Counted from the first letter of the stretch, positions 10,301 through 21,423 are shown. The stretch: DNA of 64,000 bases from Gracilariopsis chorda (GCA_003194525.1 NBIV01000111.1:62001-126000); one strand, 5' to 3'. The notes: generated by a model from the letters alone, not told the origin. Numbers and translations: made by a program.

Positions 10301-11460
10301 TAACACCCTTCTTCTTAACGTATAGGGACCACCCAAGAGTACTACGGCTCGATACTATGATTTCAGGAAATGATGCAGCTCTGAAGCTCATAGAATCCAT
10401 GACGCAAGCAACCATTGAAGCAAGAACACAGATTGAAAAACAGAACAGTTACTCCAAGTCATACACCGATAAGAATCGATCCCCCTGCACATTCAAAGTG
10501 GGACAGAAAGTCATGTCATCCACAAGAAAACTCAATGCGGACCACATGGAAAAGACATCTAAACTGCAAATCTGATACTGTGGATCGTTCAGGATCACAG
10601 AAAAACTTGGTCCAGTAACATTTCGTCTAGACTTGAGTCACACACTGAAGTCAGAAATTCATGATATGTTCCACGCTAGTTTTCTAAAGCCATTCCAAGA
10701 AGACAGATCAATTCGTCCTGAGCCGGATCATCCCACCCCGGTAACATTGAAGGATGGAAGAAAAGATTATGAAGTAGAATGTATTGTCAACCACAGAAAA
10801 CGAGCCAGGAGAATTGAATTTCTTGTCAAATGGCTTGAATACCTAAGTCACGAGAACACTTTGAGAAAAGAAAGAGAGCTCACGAGCTGCAAAGCACTTC
10901 TCCAGCAGTATAAAAATTTGAACGGGCTGAGAAGGAACGAAGCATTCCCGTCTCAAAAAACCTTGCAGATGAATCAGAACTCCAATGTCGAAGACACGAG
11001 AGAGTTTTACAACAATATCAACCTCGGCGGAAGATCACTATACCACTGGATGGGTGAAATCACTAGCATTGAAGCAATCAGTATACGTATTTGTTAGGCA
11101 GCCTGCCATATCTCGTTCTCATTCGCACAAGACCGTGGACCCTTTTACACCGACGAGAATGACATACTGCTGCACCGACTCTTCTTCAACTATGATGGAG
11201 GACTTCTGACGATTTTGGACGATAGGTTCGAAATGCATATCTTCTACTATATGGTCGCACGTTATGGACACCTCACGGGTGAACGAAGATTTACGGAGAA
11301 AATTGGTGAAATCCTGAACCGGTACGAGGATGAAGGTCAAGTCCAATGGAACCTGAAACTCTACGTGACATGTTCCCCGTTCCTCCTGAATCTGGGTTTG
11401 TGCGGGTATAAGAGAATCTTCATCACAAGTTGGGTTAACTCTACCGTTAGAGGAGAGTGA
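7371..11460 (+). pseudogene. Ty3/gypsy pol: protease, RT, RNase H, integrase, chromodomain, C-terminal tail
   Basis: Domains in order: aspartic protease with VLFDNGSKIS near 7598 (DNG in place of the common DSG or DTG). Reverse transcriptase from about 8260 ([43 protein letters not shown]) with YLDD at 8612-8623. RNase H starts at TTDASQ near 9050 and ends with VVTDALSRYP near 9400. Integrase has CLKCQ near 9790, ISDRDKMF near 10055 and QTEVIN near 10165, but the first catalytic Asp appears as Asn (TMNFITPLP). The chromodomain lies at about 10765-10910 (YEVECIVNHRKRARRIEFLV). The frame then continues past a TAG at 11095-11097 to a TGA at 11458-11460, exactly at the 3' LTR. There are several nonsense codons (for example 8584-8587 and 9162) and at least one frameshift near 8120-8300, so the copy is inactive. 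Confidence 0.85.
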
Positions 11461-12111
11461 TGTTAGAATTAGTTATTATTTACCTTTCTTGAGTATAGTT
11501 GGCTCTAGAATCAGTTCTAACGTGCAAAACCCAGCTAGTTTTATTGTACACGATCTGCTGAAGAAATCAGTTACCCAATTTCTATACCAAACTGGCCTCA
11601 AAGCAGAGTTGACATCTTCGTGACACCCTTTCAATATGAAATGACAACATGTTCATGTCCAAGAAGTCTTGGCTGACAACGTGGAACTATTGGCTCTAAA
11701 GTACACGTTTTCTACTAATCACAACGTTGACAGACACTTCAAACGGTATAGCAGGGATCGAACGGTCATGGAAGATTCCCGAGGGAGTCCTGCCAAGTCA
11801 TCACTGGCACCCTGGGTTCATGCCAGATCATGAAGACCTTGTCTGATGACAAGTCATCAGCATTGATGAAATTTGCCAAGTCATCAAACGACTAGATCTG
11901 GTACTGAACCCAGTAAATTAGTCACGTACGAAAGCCAGCACGAACAACAAGCATCAAACCGTTTAACTCGGACGAAATCTCATCGAATATTGGCACTGAT
12001 GGAACTAGACTAGAAACTCTATATAAACCCCGATGGATGTTCCGAGCTTCCAACTCGGATCATCACCATTGATTTTTAACCAATTCAAACACTGCATCTC
12101 TGTTCCTAACA
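11461..12111 (+). repeat. 3' LTR of the Ty3/gypsy element
   Basis: This is 651 bp, TGTTAG to CTAACA, matching 4569-5219. It is preceded by the purine-rich GAGGAGAGTGA, a plausible polypurine tract that also contains the pol stop codon. It carries the conserved TATATAAA at 12020-12027. Confidence 0.9.
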
Positions 12112-12941
12112 ATACCAAGAATGGAACCGAAGAAGAATCCTATTCGGAGAGCAGTAGTGAGGGCGGAAGCGAGGTGGTATGACCCCGTACGCTACGACAT
12201 CGTGAAGAAACTGACTTGGCATCAGTGATACAGGCTCTAGCGAATATGCAACGCCACCGTGAAAAGTATCGTGGTAAACTACGCAAAGAGCATGCTTCTA
12301 TTCAGAGGGAGCTTCAAAAGTTGAAATCGAAAAAAGGAAGCAGGGAGAAGGAGATGTTGGAATTTTTGAGTCGAGCCAGGCGGGGAGAGGTTAAATGGAA
12401 CGACGAGCTTGAGGCAAGTGGGAATTCGCACTTCAACGATGACTTTTCGAGCGCAAAACGTTCTGCGTCGACTTCCAAAACGTCTAAAAAACATTTCTTA
12501 AAGAAGTTGTTGCGCCAGCCTTTCCCAGATCAGGCAGTTCTTATGGACTCTCTAGAAGGAGAAAAGAAGTTGAGGAAGAATTTGACTAATTAACCGACGG
12601 TCTTCGCTTGGATTGAAGCTCAGCATTCAATTGGGAGTCGAAATAAGCGCGAAGTGGCCCTACTGGCAAAAATCATCTACTGCATCATTAGTTCTCTGGG
12701 TTTTATACGCGCAGAGAACGAACCTGTGGTTGAGCTTGCCATCTGGCGTCTAGCATCTGTAGTAATTGCGGTCATAATCGGGACCTGGTCTGTGGTGCAT
12801 GAATTGGAGGAAGAGGAAGATGAATTGGTGAGCGAAACTCACCGACGACGATTGCTTAAGTCGGCTAAATTGAAAAACTTACTCTCGAATTCAACCAAAA
12901 AGGATATTTCTGCCCTGTCGAAAGACAGGTTGACGGCTTGA
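12112..12941 (+). pseudogene. 3' part of the DIRS-like gag
   Basis: One frame (phase 0) runs from the right insertion border to a TGA at 12939-12941, with internal stops TGA (12180-12182) and TAA (12591-12593) and no frameshift. It begins with a Glu/Ser-rich stretch in phase with the fragment left of the gypsy element. A long basic probable coiled coil follows (RHREKYRGKLRKEHASIQRE and onward). Next is a hydrophobic segment near 12660-12790 that could be a capsid-like helix or a membrane-like stretch, then an acidic-basic tail. It is followed by the reverse transcriptase. The gag label is inferred from position, charge pattern and coiled coil; no zinc knuckle is visible. Confidence 0.55.
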
Positions 12942-13592
12942 CGCTACTTTAGAAAAACACACAACAACTAGTGCTCTGAGGTATGATGGACGAGCGGGAT
13001 ATGCTTCCCCTACAGTGCGTAGTTTGTGATCCAGCGAGGCACCCAGAGTGTGCAAGTAAGCCACGAAATCAGCGTCTTTGGAAACGGAGACTGCTTAAGG
13101 ACATCGTGCACAAGCTGGTAAATGGGCTGAATGGCCTGAATGCCGGGCCTGTCTTCTAATACATTCCGACTTCAGGAGAGAGAAACGCTTTTCAATGGCT
13201 GGCGACCAAATTATTGCAAGATATAGGAGCGGAATCCCTCCGCCAAAGCTATTTCGAAGCGATGTTTTCTGTAGAGAAGGAGGACGTTAGTTTTGGATAT
13301 GACCCCCCACACAAGTGGGTGGGGTTGGACCCGGAGCAATTTTCGTTGCAATTCGATGTCTGGCAGCCTCGGTCCATATTCGTGCACTAATACCAAAACA
13401 CATCCAAGAAAAGTATGCTGCAGAAGGTGGGATAATGAAGCCCGCATGTGAGCGCGAGCCAATGAAAACTACTTTTTGCGGCATTGGAAATGAAGATTAC
13501 GGGGCGTTGGTCTTAGCACTGCGAAAGACCGGACTTGTTCAGCTGACTAAGAAACAACTGAAGGTGATTAATGGATTTTTGGGGTACCGATG
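12942..13592 (+). pseudogene. Decayed linker between gag-like and RT regions of the DIRS-like element
   Basis: Short protein-like fragments in shifting frames can be read, for example NAFQWLATKLLQDIGAESL near 13190 and FGYDPPHKWVGLDPEQF near 13295. The next frame (to 13593) ends GLVQLTKKQLKVINGFLGYR. They look like remnants of one continuous protein broken by frameshifts and stops. I recognise no specific domain. They probably form the N-terminal part of the polymerase ORF. Confidence 0.4.
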
Positions 13593-14390
13593 AGTGGTAA
13601 GGGAAGCCGGAGGCTTACTACCGACGCGCATAGCGCGCTTAAAGTCTTTTTAGCACCTGGGGAGATTGATATATCGAATCTAGGACACCTTAAAAGTTTT
13701 TGAATGCTCCTTGCGTGGAAGCTATATGTCAGTATATCGGATGTGGACAATCAGTTTCATCGAATGAAGATACTGGAATGGATAAGCCCCTATTTCGGTT
13801 TACCTCCGATATAAAAGCGTGACACCCAGCTACACCCTGTTATGCGTTCCATGCCCATGGGTTGGTCACACTCTGTTCTTTTGGCACAGGCCATTCATCA
13901 GAAGCTGCTCGAGTCTGCCGGCCTATCTTCGAGGGGCTGGGTAACGGGTATTATCGATGTTTCGGAATTGAGCTATGGAGCCTTTGTTGATGATTACTTC
14001 TCCTTTGTAACGAATATGGAAAAAGCGACTTTGGCTCTGAAGGTGGTTATACTGGAATCAGAGCAATGTGGGCCACCGTCCCAACCACGAAAGGCTTCGT
14101 GGCCAGTGACGCTATCCTGCACCGAAGTTCTGGGAATCGAATTTCACAAAAATGGGTTGCTCTTGCCAAAAGCCATAAAGATGCGATGCCTTATATCGCG
14201 GACGGTAAGCTCCTTAAAGCGAAGTTGCTGGAAAGTGTGTGAGCTGCAGTGTCTCTTAAGGAAGTGGGCATGGTTTCTTATCTTGCATCGACCCCTCCTC
14301 TCGGTGCTGCAAAGCGTGTACCAGTTGAGCCATCTGACTTCTGGGCAGTACAACCCACCAAGATTGCCAGACAATAACTTATACCTGTAG
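13593..14390 (+). pseudogene. Reverse transcriptase of the DIRS-like element, decayed
   Basis: RT motifs in order: SISDVDNQFHRMKILEW near 13728, where the Asp of SDVDNQF fits the first catalytic Asp; MPMGWSHSVLLAQAIHQ near 13851, the motif-B-like segment; GAFVDDYFSFV at about 13980-14000, the YVDD box with Phe in place of Tyr; and VLGIEFHKNGLLLP near 14128. Frame changes and an in-frame stop separate the first two. The MPMGW-type motif and FVDD box differ from the Ty3/gypsy and Ty1/copia enzymes elsewhere in this window and suit the DIRS-like assignment. The enzyme would copy element RNA to DNA; this copy is not functional. Confidence 0.55.
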
Positions 14391-14404
14391 TCGAGCTATC
14401 GGGG

Positions 14405-14868
14405 TTGATACGCACTCGCATCACCACGGTCTTTTGTATCTATGCCTTGGGCGCGGTTGGGAATCTTTGGGGTGGAGGAGTGGTGTATAGTCCGTGTGAA
14501 GACGCGCTACACCCGCTTTCTCAATCAACGGAACGTCAATGGCAATGGGCATCCAATCAGCAATGGAAGCTCGCCATCAGGCACCGTTGGCTCAAAAGAA
14601 TGCCGTTTCATCTTCTCGAAGACGAGCACATGCTTCTTGGATTACGATGGCTGCTCCGACAACAGAAAAATCATGGGATGCGGGGACTGTTTTTCTCGAT
14701 AATCAGGCAGTAATTGGTGCTCACCGTAAAGGACGTAGCAGCGTAGCAAGTCTCAATGGAGTATGTCTGCGCACAGCAGCTTTACTCCTTGGGGGCAACT
14801 TATACATGGATTGTGTCTGTATCCCAAGCGATGCCAACCAGGCTGACAGACACTCATGGTTTGTATAA
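14405..14868 (+). pseudogene. RNase H domain of the DIRS-like element, decayed
   Basis: The clearest part is at about 14691-14850: VFLDNQAVIGAHRKGRSS and then CIPSDANQADRHS. The DNQAV and PSDANQAD segments correspond to the third and last conserved acidic positions of RNase H. A frame-shifted first segment (ALGAVGNLWGGGVVYS near 14445) fits the usual start of the domain. Multiple frames are used, so this is a relic. The position between reverse transcriptase and tyrosine-recombinase-like sequence matches DIRS elements. Confidence 0.5.
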
Positions 14869-15640
14869 ACTTGCCCACACACGAGTAAAGCCGTCCACGC
14901 TATACAATTATAACATACATTTGCAACATTTCTTGTCGGGGCTGGAAACGTTGAGCCAGTCGGAATGGCGGTTCACCACCGCTGGAGACGTCGATCGGTT
15001 ATTCACACACTACTGTGTGCACCGCTACTAATAGAATCACGATTTGAAGTCGTCGGGGGCAGCTCAGCCAAATGCGGCTTTGAAACTTTATATGCTGCAA
15101 CCACAAGGAAAATTGACGAATACTGCGCTAAGTTTGCGTAGATGGGATGTGAGTAGGCCAATGACGCGTCAAGGAGTATGGCAGGAAATTATGGTGTACA
15201 CGCTAGCGTATGAAATGCTTAGTCATGGCTAGGCAGACGTTGGAATTGGATTGATGATGCCTTTTGAAGGGTACCTAGATTAGGAGACTCAATACCGCCG
15301 AAAATTGGCGATGTCGTTTTTTTGAATTCCTCAAGCCGACGGTCACATTTGCTACGTTGAACATGATGATGGGAAAAAAGGGACGAAACAAAGCGGTGGC
15401 CATTCGACTGTACCTTGTTCCAAGGCTTTTATACAAATAGGTCAAGCGCCAAAACATCCTGGGACGAAAAAACTCTTCCCATACGCACCTGCCCGATTCC
15501 GGGCAATACTGCGACGCTCGGTGGACCGACTAGCGTTTTCGTTTAGGTGACGCCCCATATATTGCGATATGGAGGTGCAAACACGGACAAGTTGTTTGGG
15601 CGGCTCAATGATCGGGATATCAAATCCCGAGGAGCGTGAC
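14869..15640 (+). pseudogene. Tyrosine-recombinase-like region of the DIRS-like element
   Basis: A SAM-like N-terminal (core-binding) domain is suggested by RVKPSTLYNYNIHLQHFLSG at about 14883, with a helical continuation to 15030. Two stops (TAA and TAG near 15029-15034) follow. The frame then resumes (15044-15232) with a segment ending RRWDVSRPMTRQGVWQEIMV. Further fragments run to about 15540 in changing frames (FFEFLKPTVTFATLNMMMGK near 15320). The catalytic Arg, His-x-x-Arg and Tyr of tyrosine recombinases could not be placed, so the call rests on the N-terminal domain and the order of genes. Such enzymes integrate circular DIRS DNA. Confidence 0.4.
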
Positions 15641-16245
15641 AAAATGACAAAAATTTCAAGCTGTACAAACAACCTCACAATATTTACAAAACGCTAAACG
15701 CCCTCACCCTACAACAATGCAATTGGTTTGAGGCTGTAGCCACCGATGCACTATCTCTTTTCAGCTTGCCGTTGCCAAACTGGGCTGGGTGTTTGGAGAA
15801 TCTTCAAGTCTCGTCATAAGTTCACCATGGAACTGAAATTTGTAAGACTTCGAGCTTAGTGGAATCTGGAAGTAGTAGTAGTTGTATATCAACGGTCGAG
15901 GCCCGTCCGTGTGTAGAAGTTTTGCCATGAATACGGCCAAGAGTATGGATGTGTGAAGGAAGTGCATAGGTTCGGGGTGGGGCAGGGAAAATGGTTCAAG
16001 TTCATTGATGAATGGAGGCGCTTGCTGATGCTTCTCGTCGTTTTCTAAATATCTTAGATTCGTACTAATCTCAAATGTTGTTGTCAAAAATCATTATGTG
16101 CAAACCGTGCCTTTAGATGCCTTAGAAAGCAGCGTGTAGCCTAAGTCCTGAACGAACGTAATGATCTGGCGAAGGTCTTCAAGTAAGAAACGATATGGTT
16201 TTTATTTTGTGCAGACTATTGTTTACGTTCTACGCAGAATATGTT
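15641..16245. other. No recognisable gene
   Basis: Several open frames occur (one of 108 codons on the minus strand, 15761-16087), but none has recognisable domains. The start of this stretch may contain the end of the DIRS-like element; a short palindrome GGGATATCAAATCCC lies just before it near 15613. Confidence 0.4.
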
Positions 16246-16930
16246 TTAGCTGTTTTTCAGTATAGCGGATATGGATTGAGGTCTTTCCCGCAGCTTAAAG
16301 TGCCGATTGAATTCGTCAAAATCTGCTATACATCGTTCAATAGTTCCGGCTTCATTTATTCGTAAGATAGCTGTACCAAACTCTAAACAGTAATCTATAA
16401 CAGTCCTATGGCGTATTAAAAGGGTCTTTTGACGCGTTTTTGACCACATCCAGTTTTTGTAGTCAATAATATACTTTCTGCGATTTGCTGCGTTCCCAAA
16501 AAGTCTGACTGCTTTGTAACCTCTGTCACTAAGCCCTTTACTTCAAAGTTTTATGGTTTTTTTCGGCTTTCTTTGGCATTCATGGTATAATTCGAACAAA
16601 TGCTTTACGATTCTGGTCTTCCTTTTAGTTCTGCAGAAGATACAATAGAAGAATTCCGGAGTTGCATCTCATTTCCTCTCTTGGATCTATTAATAGAAGC
16701 TAAAGCATTTTGTGAAGTATTCGGAAATACTGACATCTCGTTCGTCACTTGGTTATAATCCACCATGAAACCCTTTTCGGATTTCCATTTCTGCTGCAAG
16801 TTGGTATTAGATGCACGGTTGTGTTCAAGCCTTCTTTGATATACAAAGAACAGTAGATGTTGAAGTTCTTTTCTCCATACTTACATTCGTTCGTCATTGT
16901 TATTTGACGAAGCGCAAGATTCACCGATTT
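16246..16930 (-). pseudogene. Unrecognised protein-like chain across several frames
   Basis: I do not recognise the family. Reading the minus strand downward, coherent fragments follow each other in different frames: QVTNEMSVFPNTSQNALASI near 16760, then FELYHECQRKPKKT near 16590, then RKYIIDYKNWMWSKTRQKTL near 16470, then YCLEFGTAILRINEAGTIER and DFDEFNRHFKLRERP to a stop at 16246. Composition is like a soluble, charged protein. Two or three frameshifts would explain the breaks; spliced introns are also possible, since a GTAAGT lies near 16891 on this strand. It is flanked by the DIRS-like relic and the copia 3' LTR and could belong to a DNA transposon or a host gene. Confidence 0.35.
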
Positions 16931-17094
16931 CTATGCCGTTCGTAGATTCAAGCTCTATGACTTATCTAGGTGTTTCAAACCTAATACCATACCCATCTTT
17001 TTGTATGGGATTAACGTACTCATGGCGCTCCAGGTTCTTACAGATAGTCGTAGTAGCTTCGAAAGTTTTTAATAAAGGAAGTCTCTGTGGTTAT

Positions 17095-17307
17095 TCTTCC
17101 AGGTCGAACGATGAGCTTAACTAACTCTTTACTCATGGAGCACCAGACGTATTCTTATATAGACGTCAATGTACGTTGGGCTTACAGAGAGTATCTAGTA
17201 GATATTATTACTTCATGGAACAATTCAAGATGACTCGTAATCTGTAAACCTGTAAACAGAATGTGTAGAATGTAGACAGTAACGTAAGCAATTCAATACC
17301 TGTGTCA
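17095..17307 (-). repeat. 3' LTR of the minus-strand copia
   Basis: On the minus strand it starts TGACACAGG and ends TGGAAGA. It aligns with 21438-21650 without length change. The pol reading frame runs about 100 bp into it (stop at 17208). Confidence 0.85.
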
Positions 17308-19457
17308 CTTACACCCATTCTATACAGTCTCATCAACATCAAGTCCCATATTACGGCAATGTTTCTTTGACTCACGGCGTTGAGCGGCTTTGTGAGCACA
17401 TCCGCCGCATTGGATGTCGTCTCAACATAATCCAAGACAACATCACCCCGTTCTACATGATCCCGGAGAAAATTAAAACGTACATCTATATGCTTCGTGC
17501 GCTCGCTGCATACTGTGTTACTGCTCAGACGAATTGCGCCCTGATTGTCACAACAAATCACCACGTCCTCTCTCTTCCAAAAACCAAGTTCTTTCATGAT
17601 CGATCCTAGCCAAAGAGCTTCTTGAACCACATAAGAAAGTGAGACATACTCCGCTTCAAAGGTAGACTGCGCTACAAGAGGTTGCTTCTTGGACCTCCAG
17701 CTCACAGCTGCGCCCAGATTTAATGAAAACAAAACCGCCTGTAGACTTGCGACCAACTGTATCGCCTGCAAAATCAGAATCTGAGAACCCCAACATCTTG
17801 CTCCTCTGCTTCGAAAACACCAATCCGACATTCTGCGTTCCTTTCAAATACCTCAAGACTTGCTCTGCTGCCTTCCAATGCTCTTGATTGAACCTGTGCA
17901 TAAAGCGGCTGAAGTAACTTACAGCAAAAGAGATGTCCGGTCCGCAGGTATTAGAGAGGTATATCAGTGCACCGACAAGTTCTTTGAAAGGGTGGCAGTT
18001 CTCTTCCTCAGATGTGCCTGAGGTAAGAGAACAGTGAAGCACCATGAGAGTTCTAATGACTGCACAAAATTCCATGTCAAATTGGTGTAAAAGACGACTG
18101 GTCATGCCTGCGTTGTGAACTTTCAGTGTACCAGTCTCGCTTCGGACCACTTTCATCATAAGAAACCTGGCATCATCGGTGTCTACTCGAAGATCAACAT
18201 GATTCTCCAAGAAAGAAAACACCCTCCACAGCTCTTCTGCTCTTTGACAGGCAACCAGCACATCATCAACATAAATGATCAATATCAACAAGTAGGAGTC
18301 GTTACGTATGAAGTAGAGTGCTGGATCTTCCTGAGAGCACGTAAATCTAAATTGAACCAAGATGGGATGAATAAAGTTACGAAAAGCCCTTGATGCCTGC
18401 TTCAAACCATAAATAGCACGCGTGAGTCGGTCCACATTGTTTTTCGCCCTCGCACTTCAAAAACAGGGAACTGATGCATGTATACCTGTTCTTCAAGCTG
18501 TCCATACAGAAATGCGGCTTTGATATCCAGGCGAATGAATTCCATTTGTTGGTCAACAATGATGGACAAAACCAGTCGCACAGTAGCATACTTGACAACA
18601 GCGGAAAAGATTTCATCATAGTCAATCCCTAGTTGTTGCATGAAGCCTTTTGACACAATTCGCGCTCTATACTTCGTGACAGCTCCACTCGAGTTATGCT
18701 TACTATCAAACACTCACCGGCACTCAATTGGTACAACATTGGCAGGGCACTTAACGAGTTCAACAACATCTCTACTCATCAGACTGTTCACTTCATTGTT
18801 CATTGCTGCCCACCATTCCTTCTGATCAGAAGATTTCATAGCCTTTTCAAAGTTTTTTGGCAAGTTATCTTCAGTTACCCCTAACATGCAGTTCGCCATA
18901 AACGTCTCTGGCGAATACCGCTGTGGAGCGGAACGCTGGCGAGTAGACCGTCTGGGAGGATGGTCATGGGTAGCATTAGGTGGTGGCAACGGGTCTTCAT
19001 TTGCTTCAACAGCATCGCCACTTTCATAGAAATCTTTTGCAGCCACAGGGTCTTCCATGTCGGGCTCTTCCATTCCAGATTCTAGATCATCGAAGAGGGT
19101 TTTCACGTTGAAATGTTCCACAACTTCTTCCTTTCCATTTCCAGTCTTCCAGCCAAAGCACCGTTCATCAAACTTCACATCACGAGATATTGCAAAGCTT
19201 CTCGACTCGGGGTAGAAGATTTTGTAAGAATTACCTCTTTCAAAGCCGACTAACACTCCCCTTCTTGCAGTCGGTGACAACTTTCCACTTCTCCGCTTTT
19301 TAGGAATGTGAACATATACAGTACATCTAAATATCCTGACATGGGACATACTTGGCCTTCTTTTCCACACAGCTTCAAAAGGAGTCTTTCCAGTCGTAAC
19401 GAAGCTGGAATACATTCGGTTCGTCAAGAATTTACAATGATGACAGCCTCTGCCCAC
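17208..19457 (-). pseudogene. Copia pol 3' half: integrase C-terminus, RT, RNase H
   Basis: From 19457 downward: the integrase C-terminal region (TGKTPFEAVW, then RIFRCTVYVHIPKKRRSGKL and RRGVLVGFERGN), an acidic linker, and the RT start ending PIECR. A TGA at about 18716-18714 replaces what is normally a Trp codon, and the frame continues VFDSKHNSSGAVTKYRARIV. The RT proceeds with RLDIKAAFLYGQLEEQVYM, AIYGLKQASRAFRNF and the YVDD box (IIYVDDVLVACQ) near 18270. RNase H has GFSDSDFAGD, STFEAEYVSLS and VICCDNQGAIRLSSN, ending ADVLTKPLN. Frameshifts are evident near 18430 and near 17750. The layout is a standard copia polyprotein of normal length. All RT and RNase H motifs are recognisable, so the element was functional when it inserted. 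Confidence 0.85.
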
Positions 19458-21322
19458 AATTGTTCATGACGAGGTTCAGATGTGTTGTGAAGCATTGCTC
19501 TGGCGGAGTTGTTCAAAGTCTTGTTCAATTTTTACGCCTTACCGTTCGATTCAGCACTGTATGGCGGAGCAGGTTCAGAGATTGTTCCCCTATGATTAAG
19601 CCAATTCTGCATATCTTGAGACATGTATTACTTAGCTTTGTCCATAAGAACTGCTCTGACAGGCTTCTGGGCTGCAGCTTCGAACTCTACAATCAGTTCC
19701 TTAACAGCGTGTGGAACTTCTGACCGAAGACTCAAGAATCGAAAAAGAGAGTATGCAGTAAATTCATCGTACAGTGTAACGTAAAACTTTGCTCCACCGA
19801 GGGATGTGCACTTCGCTGGACCTACGACGTCTGTGTGGACGAGTTCACCAAGTGCATGGCATCGGTCACGAATCACTGTTGGGCTTACATCACGAATTGA
19901 CTTTGACATTCGACATGATTCACAGGAATCCCAGTCAGAGACACTCCTAAGGCCAACTCCATTAACCAGGGGAACAGTTGCTCTCAAATGGGATGCAAAA
20001 ATATGACCAAGACGACTGTGCCATAGTATCGACTTCTCATTCTCGGATGCCGCAACCAGCGCTTTTTTTGTATCTTGTTCCGAACTATGACGCATAATCA
20101 CTTCATAAAGTCCATTCCTACGCCTTCGGATAGCTACAAGAACAATCTCGTTAGTCTTCGGATCGCACACCTTATGAAGTCTCTGCCCTCCTTTATCCAA
20201 CTGGAACAGAACGCTGTACCCTTTTCTCAATAGGGCACTGACTGACAGTAGGTTACTCCTGAGCTTCGGCACTAAACTTACCTCCATGAGATTCAGAAAA
20301 ATCTCCTTGCCAGACACAATTGCAATGCACGGCACAATGCCCTTTCCAGTGACATCAAGTTTCGTTCCATCACCGATTTCAACATTCGTTTTTGAAGATT
20401 GCACGGTGCCCGAGTCAAAAGCAGATGAATCATTACACATGTGTCCAGTAGCACCAGGTTCCACAAACCACTTCCCTGACGATCCCGGAATACCAGCAAC
20501 AAGAGCTCGAACTACATGTGATTCAACTCCAGAATCCCTCTCGTTCTTCTCACGCCCAGTACCATTTGTCAGGTTCTTGGGACGATACGTCGGACTCGCT
20601 GGATTGTCAAAGCAGTCAGCCTTCTTATGGTTTGGTCGACCACAGTAGTGGCACTTGAACTTCTTCCTTCTTGATGCATTACCTCTGACATTCAGCGCTT
20701 TCGCACTGTACTTATCGACCACATCTCACTGAAGAGAAGCTTCCTTCGAAATCAAAAGAGCGAGTGCATCTGGTAGAGTCTTTTCCATGCCGCGGAATAC
20801 TTCAGCAGTGACCTGAAACTCCTCCCGAAGTCCTCAAACTAACGCCCCCAGTTTCTCTGCATCTTCAAGAGAATAGAAAATGCCAACTAGGGTGGATTCT
20901 AGCGCCGCCAAACGAGCACGATACTGCAGTACCGACTCATCCGAACCCATCTTCATGCTCTGATACCTTTCAAGTAAAGCGTCACGACTAGCCTGACTGA
21001 CACTCTCGTACTGCTCTTTGAGGGCCTTCCAAACGTGAAAGGGGTCAGTTATCTCTAATACCGGTGCTACACAAGAATCATGCACCAAGAGAAGTATTGT
21101 AGATAAAGCAGTGTCTCTGCGACGAGTATACTTGTCATAGCTGTTATCTTGCAGTTCCAGTTCAGTCTCGGTGCCGTTCACGATAGCCTACAAACCTTTG
21201 CTCTTCAAAACAATTTCCAACTTCTTCGACCACATGAAATAATTCGACAACGTTAACAGAGACAAGCGCATCTTCTGAAGATCAATCCCAGCAGACCACT
21301 CGGGATCACCAAAGAAACTCAT
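19458..21322 (-). pseudogene. Copia gag, protease and integrase N-terminal half
   Basis: Gag starts at an ATG at 21322 (MSFFGDPEWSAG), 102 bp after the primer site. In-frame stops occur at TAG (21190-21188), TGA near 20836 and TGA near 20727, with no frameshift until about 19600. The gag core carries the copia UBN2-type pattern (DPFHVWKALKEQYESVSQAS, QYRARLAALEST). A zinc knuckle, CHYCGRPNHKKADC (C-x2-C-x4-H-x4-C), lies near 20650. The protease site reads WFVEPGATGHM near 20460, where the usual D-S-G or D-T-G is E-P-G, so the catalytic Asp is lost. The GAG-pre-integrase motif is LWHSRLGHI and is followed by CESCRMSK; the integrase catalytic Asp lies in HTDVVGP near 19837. A frameshift near 19600 separates this from the downstream frame. 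Confidence 0.85.
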
Positions 21323-21423
21323 GACGAACGAAAAATTGATTCACACTAATGACAACGAGTGAAGCATAGAATTAAACAAATAAAGGTTTCAAAAACAGAA
21401 TCACATAGGTAGTTGTAGTAAAT

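Larger units (their letters stand above)
4569..12111 (+). mobile_element. Ty3/gypsy chromodomain LTR retrotransposon, decayed
   Basis: Two 651 bp LTRs (4569-5219 and 11461-12111) begin TGTTAG and end CTAACA. The flanks are ATTCC on the left and ATACC on the right, a 5 bp duplication with one mismatch. The internal order is zinc-finger ORF, gag with zinc knuckle, protease, reverse transcriptase, RNase H, integrase, chromodomain, C-terminal tail. Several nonsense codons and frameshifts, plus visible LTR divergence, show an old insertion. It lies inside the gag of the DIRS-like element, so it is younger than that element. Confidence 0.9.
4287..15640 (+). mobile_element. DIRS-like (tyrosine recombinase) retroelement, split by a Ty3/gypsy insertion
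   Basis: The fragments read in the order gag-like, reverse transcriptase, RNase H, tyrosine-recombinase-like, which is the order of DIRS-group elements; they lack a DDE integrase. The 5' gag fragment (4287-4568) is separated from the rest (from 12112) by a complete 7.5 kb LTR element. Terminal inverted or split direct repeats typical of DIRS elements were not found, so both outer limits are approximate. Nonsense codons and frame changes occur throughout, so it cannot be autonomous. Confidence 0.55.
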
